Part shown: one piece after another, positions 32,579 through 39,411 of the stretch
How the letters are laid out: the number at the start of each line of letters is the position of its first letter
Numbering within the stretch: the first letter of the stretch is position 1
NCBI RefSeq assembly: GCF_002917095.1
Contig: NZ_PQGA01000008.1
Coordinates: forward strand, 1 to 64,000
Direction: 5' to 3'
From: Paraburkholderia eburnea
GTDB taxonomy: Bacteria; Pseudomonadota; Gammaproteobacteria; Burkholderiales; Burkholderiaceae
DNA length: 64,000 nucleotides
The notes under the pieces: model-generated
What the model saw: the letters and a program-made list of their open reading frames with translations, nothing else
Told to the model about the DNA's origin: nothing
Database searches by the model: none
Program-made: the position numbers and the translations under genes

Positions 32579-33139
32579 TCAGATGATGGTCTTCAGGCAA
32601 AAAAGCGTGGTCGCGGGATCGTCATCACGCGGATGAAAGGCGAATTCGAGCGGCGCGCTGGCGTCGCGCGCCATCGTGAGGAACCCCATGCCCGCACCCT
32701 TGCTTTCGGCGGGCGTTTCGGCACGCAACGAATTCTTGTAGGCCTGCTTGATCTCATCGACCGACATGCTGCGCAGCGGTTCGAGTTTCTCGCGCAGTTC
32801 GTCCACGGCGTTCGTGGCGATCGGATTGATGCACACCAACAGATGGCGTTCGCCATCACTTGTGATACACATTGCGCCTTCGCGAATACCGCCTTGCGTC
32901 TGGTCCGCCGGCAGCGTTTCGGACGAGTAATGCACGATATTCTGCGAAAGCTCGATAAACGACGAAAAGAGCTTGCGCCGCGTGGACCCGTTGACGCCCG
33001 CGACTTCGAGCTGAAGCTTCACGACTTCGCTCATCGCCGCGACGATGCTTTGGGAGAAGTAGCCTTTGTGCCAGAAAATCAGATTGCGCTGTTGCGCAAG
33101 CTCTAGAAAGGCGCTGTTCTGCTCCAGGAGTTCAGACAT
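32579..33139 (-). CDS. siaB: SiaB-like protein kinase
   Basis: The 186-residue protein (start ATG 33139) is the SiaB family kinase, a GHKL-type fold. The N-box lies in FSSFIELSQNIVHYS and the glycine-rich G-box in SKGAGMGFLTMARDA. It would phosphorylate the SiaC-like protein and so hold the diguanylate cyclase inactive. The frame extends upstream in the sequence, but those residues fall inside siaA and look non-coding. Confidence 0.9.
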   Translation of the reverse strand: MSELLEQNSAFLELAQQRNLIFWHKGYFSQSIVAAMSEVVKLQLEVAGVNGSTRRKLFSSFIELSQNIVHYSSETLPADQTQGGIREGAMCITSDGERHLLVCINPIATNAVDELREKLEPLRSMSVDEIKQAYKNSLRAETPAESKGAGMGFLTMARDASAPLEFAFHPRDDDPATTLFCLKTII

Positions 33140-33156
33140 AAGTTTGATCAGCAATC

Positions 33157-34389
33157 TTAAACACGTGCAAAAAATAAGGTGACGTCGTCGCGGCGCGATT
33201 GGGCGCCTTGCCATTCGGTCAGTGCCTCCACGAGGCGCGCGCATATGGCGGAAGGCGTCTGCGCGCGATTCGCAAGAATCAGGTCGAGCGAGCGGCGCTT
33301 GCCAAAGGCAATCTTGCGCGCGCCGCCGATCTGGTCGGTCAGCCCGTCCGTCGAAACGAACAGGAGGCTGTCTTCGGGCAGCTCCACGGCATGGAGCGGC
33401 CACGCATAATCCGCGAGACTGTCGACGTAGCCCACGCCCACGCGCTCGCCAGCGATGGATTCGAACTGCTGGGCGTCGGGGCGCAGCACGTGCAGCGCGA
33501 CGCGCGCGCCGGCAAACAGCAGTTGTTGCCGCGCGGCGTCGTACCAGAAGAACGCGGCGTCCAGCCCGTCGTTCGACTGCGGCGCATCGCCCGCGCCCTT
33601 GACCTGCCCGAGCAGGCCTTTGACGTTGCGATTGACCGCCGCCAGCAGCGTGGACGGATCACGCGGGCCGAGGCGTTCGAGCGCCTGCGAAAGCGAGGCG
33701 GAGGCCAGCAGCGTCATGAACGCGCCGGGCACGCCGTGGCCCGTGCAGTCCGCCACGGCGCCGAACCAGCCGTCCGCGAACGCCGCGAAGTGATAGAAGT
33801 CCCCGCCCACCACGTCGCGCGGTTCCCACACGAGCGCCGCGTCGGGCAGCATGGTCGAAAGCGCCTCGCGCGAGGCGCGCAGCATGGCCTGCTGGATCAC
33901 GCTCGCATATTCGATGCTCTGCATGATCTGGCGATTCCTTTCCGCCTGCGTTTCTGCCACCGCGCCCAGCAGTTGCAGCCCGTTGCCAACGCCGGAAAAG
34001 CGGCCTTCGCGCGTCACAATGAAACCGTCAACCAAAGCCTTTTCGCCGACTTCGACGGTCTTGAAGGTGAGCGCTTCGATGCTCATGTCTGCATCGACGA
34101 TCAGCGGTTCCTTGTCCATGAACGCGATACAGCTTTTCTTGTCGTAAAGCTCGCGATGGAATGGCTTGCTCATCTGCGACAGGAAAATATCGCGATTGAT
34201 GAGGCCGATGGGACGATCGCCTTCGATGACAGCGAGACTAATCAGATCGCGGCGCGAATAGAACACCTCCATCACGCGCGAATTGGAATCCGAGGCGTCG
34301 ATGGCAGGCGCCGACTGACACAGATCACCGGCGCAACGTGGACCTCCGGTCGGACCGGAACGGTGAAATTGCGCAAGCGCTGGATGCAT
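33157..34389 (-). CDS. siaA: SiaA-like PP2C phosphatase with CBS-type sensor domain
   Basis: The 410-residue protein has an N-terminal pair of CBS-like modules (residues about 20-140: ISLAVIEGDRPIGLINRDIFL, then DKEPLIVDADMSIEAL and DGFIVTREGRFSGVG), a short coiled-coil linker and a SpoIIE/PP2C phosphatase domain (residues about 185-410). Metal-binding aspartates are visible in RDVVGGDFYHF, GAVADCTGHGVPGAF, FVSTDGLTDQ and SRRDDVTLFF. It should dephosphorylate the SiaC-like protein. Unlike Pseudomonas SiaA, no membrane helices or HAMP domain are present, so the signal is probably cytoplasmic, for example a nucleotide. Confidence 0.9.
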   Translation of the reverse strand: MHPALAQFHRSGPTGGPRCAGDLCQSAPAIDASDSNSRVMEVFYSRRDLISLAVIEGDRPIGLINRDIFLSQMSKPFHRELYDKKSCIAFMDKEPLIVDADMSIEALTFKTVEVGEKALVDGFIVTREGRFSGVGNGLQLLGAVAETQAERNRQIMQSIEYASVIQQAMLRASREALSTMLPDAALVWEPRDVVGGDFYHFAAFADGWFGAVADCTGHGVPGAFMTLLASASLSQALERLGPRDPSTLLAAVNRNVKGLLGQVKGAGDAPQSNDGLDAAFFWYDAARQQLLFAGARVALHVLRPDAQQFESIAGERVGVGYVDSLADYAWPLHAVELPEDSLLFVSTDGLTDQIGGARKIAFGKRRSLDLILANRAQTPSAICARLVEALTEWQGAQSRRDDVTLFFARV

Positions 34390-35018
34390 GGCGAGCTGAT
34401 TCGTCGGACAGGAAAATCAGCACGCTAAAGACTCTTTATGTCATTTTCGTTACATTCGCATAATGATTTTCGAACGTGAATGCTTTGATTCAGTCTGGTG
34501 TCAGATGGTTGCGGCGACAACGTTTGCGGGCCGGGCTTTATTGCAAGCTGTGTGGTAATGCCGCGCAATAAAGGTGGCGGGCCTGCTCAATCCCGTTCGC
34601 GCCAGCGTGCCTGAACCAGTCGTTCATGAGCAACGATCCGACCCGGCGCCACCAGTCGCCAATCGCCAATCGCCAATCGAAACGCATCACAGGGTCGCAC
34701 CGTCTGGCGCACCGATGCCGGAATGATCTCCGCTTATTTGCGGCCCTGACAGAACTTGTCGAAGATCAAGCGATAGTGAAATCGTCACCGTTTAACGCAC
34801 CGCCACCCCGGCGAACGCTGAAATTCGGATTATTCGCGTATTTACAAAGCGATATTTAGCCCAATCTAGCGAAACCGGCGACGCCGCACTTCAGGCAACG
34901 TGAGCGCCTTGAGTGTGAATCGCTGCTGCAAATCCCTTGCATGAGACCACGACGGTGATCGATCAGTCGAAAGACATCGAAGCCTCGCCTCACTTCATTC
35001 ATAAGGATGACAAACTAA
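34390..35018. other. 629-bp gene-free divergent region
   Basis: The region separates the sia-like operon (minus strand) from the HTH-repeat gene (plus strand) and must carry their promoters. No convincing coding frame is seen. AT-rich segments occur at 34430-34490 and 34780-34870. A short tandem repeat lies at 34656-34676. AAGGAT ten bases before 35019 is the likely ribosome-binding site of the HTH-repeat gene. Confidence 0.5.
34656..34676 (+). repeat. Three tandem copies of a 7-bp repeat
   Basis: TCGCCAA is repeated three times without spacing (34656, 34663, 34670), a short tandem repeat that could vary in number by slippage. It is not inside a convincing gene. Confidence 0.6.
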
Positions 35019-36419
35019 ATGTCCATCTTTCCCTTGCTCAACGACCCGGCGCCTCGTACCGCATCCAAAACTCCCACGCCCCAGACGCCTTCACACCGCC
35101 GCGCGGCGATCGAAGAATCCCGATCCACAGCGCGCCACGTCCACCGTCGCGACGGCCGGGGACGCCCACCGCGCTATCAGTGGCCGCCCGAAATCGTCGC
35201 GCTCTTCGGCACCATGACCGACGCGCGCGTCGCGCAGATCACGGGCGCCTCGCTGCCCACGGTCAGCGCCAAACGGCGCCAGCTCGGCATCGAATCGGCG
35301 CGCGAGCGCGGCATCGTCGGCCATCACTGGACGCCCGAAAAACTCGCGCTGCTCGGCAAGCTCCCCGATACGGAAGCGGCGCGGCGCTTCGGCGTCGTGC
35401 CGCAAACGGTCGGCGCCATGCGGCAGAAGCTCGGGATCGCCCCCATGGCGCGCGCTATCGTCTTGAGTCCGGAAACGCTCGCCCTGCTCGGCAGGCAAAG
35501 CGATGCTTCGCTGGCGAAACAGACTGGCGTAAGCACGGGCGTAATCCAGCGCGCGCGTCTCGCGCGCGGCATTCCCTGCTGCAAATCCGTTCACTGCTGG
35601 ACCGACGACCAGATCGCCCTGCTCGGCACGATGTCCGACGCCAAGGTCGCGCGGCTTCTCGATCTGTCCGAGACGGTCGTGAACAAGAAACGCCGGCGGC
35701 TTGGGATCAGTCGTGCGCAGCATCAGTGGAGCGCCGAGGAGCTGCAGCTTCTCGGCACGCTGCCGGATGCGAAGGTCGCACGCCTCATCGGCGTGTCCAC
35801 GGTGTCGGTGCGCCTGCAGCGCCGCAAGCTGGGTTTCGCCGCGGTGGCCGACCGTGAACGCAAGCGGCAATGCAACTGGACCACGCCGGCGGCAGCGCAG
35901 ACTCCTTTCAGGCATGGGGGCGAGCCGCCGGGCAACTGGCAGGAGGAAGGCCTCGCGCTGCTCGGCGTCGTGCCCGATCTGGAGCTGGCCTGGCGCTTCG
36001 GCAAGAACTACAACACCGTGCGTTATGAGCGCGTGAAACGCGGCCTTCCGCCCGTACGCGCGCGCCGCCAATGGACTGACGAGCAGATTGCGATGCTCGG
36101 CACGGTGAGCGATTCGGTGGTCGCGGAGCACATGGGCTGCAGTAACACCACCGTGTATAAAAAGCGCACGGAATTGGGCATTGCGCCGGCCAGGCATAGA
36201 TGGACGCTGGAGGAGATTGGCCTGTTCGGCAAGATTTCTGATTTCGAATTGGCTAAACGCATCGGCTTATCGGCGAAAACGGTCAATCTGAAGCGACGCG
36301 CGCTAGGGATTGCGCCGTTGCGTAGTCAGGGTAGCCGCGTCGCCAAGGTAGCCATTACCGCGATGCCCGCTGCCTCACCCACGCTGCCTGATCGAGACGC
36401 ACTTGAATATGCGCCTTGA
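35019..36419 (+). CDS. Protein of eight tandem helix-turn-helix (Myb/homeodomain-like) repeats
   Basis: The 466-residue protein consists of a basic, Pro/Arg-rich N-terminal tail (1-54), eight copies of a 37-residue unit and a short tail. Units begin at residues 55, 104, 149, 194, 237, 307, 352 and 395, so the period is 43-49 residues except for one 70-residue step. The consensus is W-T-x-E-x-I-A-L-L-G-T-x-S-D-A-x-V-A, then a turn and a second helix ending T-V-x-x-K-R-R-x-L-G-I. Only unit 3 lacks the leading Trp (Leu instead). Each unit looks like a trihelical DNA-binding fold, so the array could read a long DNA site. Linkers are basic (SRAQHQ, APARHR). No catalytic or partner domain is visible. 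Function is unknown. Confidence 0.9.
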   Translation: MSIFPLLNDPAPRTASKTPTPQTPSHRRAAIEESRSTARHVHRRDGRGRPPRYQWPPEIVALFGTMTDARVAQITGASLPTVSAKRRQLGIESARERGIVGHHWTPEKLALLGKLPDTEAARRFGVVPQTVGAMRQKLGIAPMARAIVLSPETLALLGRQSDASLAKQTGVSTGVIQRARLARGIPCCKSVHCWTDDQIALLGTMSDAKVARLLDLSETVVNKKRRRLGISRAQHQWSAEELQLLGTLPDAKVARLIGVSTVSVRLQRRKLGFAAVADRERKRQCNWTTPAAAQTPFRHGGEPPGNWQEEGLALLGVVPDLELAWRFGKNYNTVRYERVKRGLPPVRARRQWTDEQIAMLGTVSDSVVAEHMGCSNTTVYKKRTELGIAPARHRWTLEEIGLFGKISDFELAKRIGLSAKTVNLKRRALGIAPLRSQGSRVAKVAITAMPAASPTLPDRDALEYAP

Positions 36420-36452
36420 TAGGTGCGTTGAACAGCTAGAATCGCGCCGTTC

Positions 36453-36563
36453 CTGACTATTGCGCCCGCGAGCCGCACGTTCGACCACATCAGGCCGCAT
36501 ATGGCGCGCCTGTTCGCGCGCACGGAGTTGAGTTACTGCAACGGTAACGCGGCGCGCGTTTAG
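36453..36563 (+). pseudogene. Possible C-terminal remnant of an amidohydrolase
   Basis: A 36-residue frame ends TFDHIRPHMARLFARTELSY then CNGNAARV and stop. The pattern resembles the C-terminal end of amidohydrolase-2 family proteins, where the last helix carries a GNAARL-like segment. No upstream part of such a gene is present; the preceding sequence belongs to the HTH-repeat gene. Confidence 0.3.
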
Positions 36564-37162
36564 TCCTAAGCCATTTTTTGCGTCGTCTTGACGCGTGCGT
36601 GGGCGCGTCGATGATCTGCGATCAGCAAGCGCTTTCCCCGCCTTTTATCAGGAAAGCGCTGCGGAACGTTTATATACATGACCGATGAATCTGAATTTAT
36701 TTAAAGACTCAGAAGTCCACGGTGGTAAATCGTGAAAAAAATTCCGCAACCTAATGCGTATGGCATATAAAGGGATTTTTTACCGAAGCCTGCGCTCGAC
36801 AGCGCTAAAACACTGCGCCGGATCGGCCTGACAACGCATCGCCTTGCCGCGTCATCAACTAAAATCCATTCCCCATATTATTCGCCTCGCCATCTATCAT
36901 CATTCGCCGGATTTAAATTAAAATACCGCACCGCTCGCAATATCACCGCGAGAAAAGAAAAACATCAGCATAAAATACCTGCCAGCGGCAAACCGGAAAA
37001 AATGACGAAACCGAAGTTTGCAATGAGTTGACAGTTGAATGGCCGGCATGGATTAAAAACCATCATAACCGGGGAATATCACTGACAAGAAAAACGATCG
37101 CCGTCGAATGACGACAAAACGACGAAACAAGCGGCGAATATCACGCATAGACCAGACCAATC
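36564..37162. other. AT-rich gene-free region with an inverted repeat
   Basis: About 600 bp with markedly lower GC than the flanking genes and many A and T runs, especially 36690-36780 and 36900-37050. An inverted repeat AGCGCTTTCC (36628-36637) / GGAAAGCGCT (36651-36660) has no T run and is more likely a protein site or a degraded terminator. The region must contain the promoter of the transglycosylase gene. The base composition suggests a site bound by a xenogeneic silencer or foreign DNA. Confidence 0.5.
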
Positions 37163-38401
37163 ATGCAGTGCCCAACCAAGCCTTTGCTACGCCCAGTCCA
37201 CTCCGTCCCGCCTCGGTTCGTCGCGCTCGCCGCGCTGCTGACCGCCGTGCCCGGCCTCGCCCTCGCCGATTGCATCGACGACGCGGCTGCGTTCCAGCAC
37301 GTCAACGTGAGCCTCATGCGCGCCATTGCGCAGGTGGAATCCGGCACCCAGACCAACGTCGTCAACCGCAACAGCAATGGCACGGTCGATATCGGCCTCA
37401 TGCAGATCAACAGTTCATGGCTGCCGCGCCTCGCGCAGGCGGGCATCACCGAGCAGAGCCTCTACGATCCCTGCACCAATGCTTACGTCGCGGCCTGGAT
37501 TCTCGCGGAGAACATCCGCCAGTTCGGCCCGACATGGAATGCGATCGGAGCGTATAACGCCGCGTCGCCCGACAAGCGGCTCGCCTATGCGCAGAAGGTC
37601 TACGCCACCGCGCAATCCATCACCCGTTCGCCGGACTCGCCCATGCCCATCCTCCCGCCCTCCTATACGCCGCCCGCGGGCGGCTACAACCCGTTTTCGA
37701 ATCTCGAAGTCACGCAGGTCCGCATGAACGCGCCGCGCACCGCTCAAGCAGCGCCGGCCGCCCTGCCAGCTTCGCCGGCGATCGCGCAGGGCGCGGCGCC
37801 CGGCGCTTACAGCTTCGGCTGGACCGTGACCGGCTCGGACGACGTGAAGCCCGTACAGGTGTTCGACGACGGCGCGAAAATCTACGTCCAGTTCAGCGAC
37901 ATGAAGCGCCCGCCCGCGATTTTCGCGGACACGCCGCGCGGCCGCGTGCTGTTGCGCTGGGAAGCGCAGCCGCCCTACGCCGTGATTGCGTCGCTGGAGC
38001 AGACGCTGATTTTCCAGATCGGCACGATGGAGGCGCGCGCGCAAAAGACCGGCAATGGCGATACAAGGCGTCCTCTGCCGGTTGGCGCGCAAAACGCTGC
38101 TGCGCCGGATAGCACTGCGGCAAATGCGAAGGAAAAAGCCACTGGCACGCGCGGTGCATCTGCGCCATCGACAGACGCGCTCTGGTATCTCTCGGTGCCG
38201 CGTCAGGGTGCGCAGGTGCAGGCTCAGGTACAAGCGCAAACCCAGCCGCCAACGCCCGCCGCCGATAAAGCCACGCAATCCTCGGCGCAGCCCGCCACGT
38301 GGCCCGTTGCGCAAACGCCCTCCGCGAAGCCCCCGGCAGCACTCCAACCTCCGGCGACGGGCAATACGGGGACCGGCGCCCTGTGGTACGTCACGAAGTG
38401 A
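37163..38401 (+). CDS. Lytic transglycosylase (VirB1/IpgF type) fused to a VirB9/TrbG-like domain
   Basis: The 412-residue protein has a signal peptide (cleavage after residue 35, GLALA), then a transglycosylase domain (about 36-150) with catalytic Glu59 in RAIAQVESGTQ and the motif DIGLMQINSSW, and NAIGAYNA. A Pro/Ala linker leads to residues 218-290, which read WTVTGSDDVKPVQVFDDGAK and KIYVQFSDMKRPPAIF and so resemble the C-terminal domain of VirB9/TrbG/TcpQ proteins. The rest is low-complexity Gln/Pro/Ala, with two copies of ALWY (residues about 335 and at the C-terminus ALWYVTK). It would act in the periplasm, opening peptidoglycan for an envelope-spanning machine. No secretion or pilus genes lie nearby. 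Confidence 0.88.
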   Translation: MQCPTKPLLRPVHSVPPRFVALAALLTAVPGLALADCIDDAAAFQHVNVSLMRAIAQVESGTQTNVVNRNSNGTVDIGLMQINSSWLPRLAQAGITEQSLYDPCTNAYVAAWILAENIRQFGPTWNAIGAYNAASPDKRLAYAQKVYATAQSITRSPDSPMPILPPSYTPPAGGYNPFSNLEVTQVRMNAPRTAQAAPAALPASPAIAQGAAPGAYSFGWTVTGSDDVKPVQVFDDGAKIYVQFSDMKRPPAIFADTPRGRVLLRWEAQPPYAVIASLEQTLIFQIGTMEARAQKTGNGDTRRPLPVGAQNAAAPDSTAANAKEKATGTRGASAPSTDALWYLSVPRQGAQVQAQVQAQTQPPTPAADKATQSSAQPATWPVAQTPSAKPPAALQPPATGNTGTGALWYVTK

Positions 38402-38419
38402 CATCGACCGAACGGCACC

Positions 38420-38848
38420 ATGCACGGCAAGAAACCCCTCAGTAAGTCGATGTTGTTGCCCGGGTCGCCCGCATCGGTCCAGGATCGTGTGCTGCGCATT
38501 CACCTCGCGCTCGCGGCGCTGCTGGCCGGCAAGGGCAACGGCCACCAACTGGCTGTGCTGATCGAGACCGCCTATCTCACGTGGTTCCTATGCGATGCAG
38601 GCGTTTGTCACGCGGATCACGCCGATTTTAAGGATGTCGAACGAATGATCGGCAACACGACGCACGATACCGATCTCGATCTCTACGCGCTGCGCGAAGA
38701 TGACAAGGCGCTCGCGACCTGGCTGCTCGATCTGCACGAGCGTCAATTGCGGCGCGCGCCGGTTTTCACGGTGCGCAAGGCGCAGGAGCGCCTTGCCCAT
38801 TTCGCGCGCAGCGAACGCGCCGCGCCGTGGCAGCGCGTGGCCGGTTAA
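38420..38848 (+). CDS. Hypothetical protein, Burkholderia family
   Basis: The 142-residue soluble protein starts LSKSMLLPGSPASVQDRVLR and continues IHLALAALLAGKGNGHQLAVL, a pattern I associate with an uncharacterised Burkholderiales family sometimes labelled a Fis-type regulator without clear evidence. It looks mostly helical. It follows the transglycosylase gene by 18 bp on the same strand, so the two may be co-transcribed, and it overlaps the convergent VOC gene by four bases. Confidence 0.75.
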   Translation: MHGKKPLSKSMLLPGSPASVQDRVLRIHLALAALLAGKGNGHQLAVLIETAYLTWFLCDAGVCHADHADFKDVERMIGNTTHDTDLDLYALREDDKALATWLLDLHERQLRRAPVFTVRKAQERLAHFARSERAAPWQRVAG

Positions 38849-39243
38849 ACCTCGGCCGCGTGGCAGACGGCCTCGACGCGATTGCCCGCCGGGTCCACCA
38901 GAAAAGCCGCGTAGTAGTCGCGGTGATAATGCGCCCGCAAACCCGGTTCGCCATCGGAGCGGCCACCCGCCGCAAGCCCGGCCTCGAAGAACGCATCGAC
39001 GTGGGCGCGTGTCGATGCCTTGAAGCACCAATGACGTTTGTTTTCGACAATCGCGCTCGCGTCCAGATACACGGCAAGACACGTCGATACCGTGTCGGCC
39101 GCATTGCAGCGCTCCCCATAGCCGAGCGCCGTGGGGCGGTCGTAGACCTTGCGCGCGCCCAGCGCGCTCATGATCGCATCATAAAACGGCCGTGCCGCGT
39201 CGAGATCGGACACGCCGATCGATACATGGTCGAGTAATTGCAT
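38845..39243 (-). CDS. VOC-family protein (glyoxalase/bleomycin-resistance fold)
   Basis: The 132-residue protein is a single-polypeptide VOC member: LDHVSIGVSDLDAARPFYDAI at the start and FLVDPAGNRVEAVCH at the end, which hold the metal-binding histidine and glutamate positions. Such proteins act as small lyases, isomerases or ligand-binding proteins. The specific reaction cannot be read from the sequence. It is convergent with the gene at 38420. Confidence 0.9.
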   Translation of the reverse strand: MQLLDHVSIGVSDLDAARPFYDAIMSALGARKVYDRPTALGYGERCNAADTVSTCLAVYLDASAIVENKRHWCFKASTRAHVDAFFEAGLAAGGRSDGEPGLRAHYHRDYYAAFLVDPAGNRVEAVCHAAEV

Positions 39244-39411
39244 CGTATGGCTCTGGTTGAGTTCGAGCCCATTCTATATGGACCTTCCCCCGATTCCGGC
39301 CCGCGCTCCCGCACACGGCGCCACGTCTTTTGGCGCGCATATCCGTAAAGCATTCTCGACGGCTATACTGGGCATCTCCTTTTCGTCCGACAAATCGCCG
39401 GAGTGCGAGTC

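Noticed and set aside
34656..34676. Possible CRISPR-like repeat
   Set aside because: Three 7-bp units without spacers are a simple tandem repeat.
34626..34859. 77-codon plus-strand frame between the sia operon and the HTH array
   Set aside because: It runs through the 7-bp repeat, has no ribosome-binding site and no protein-like pattern.
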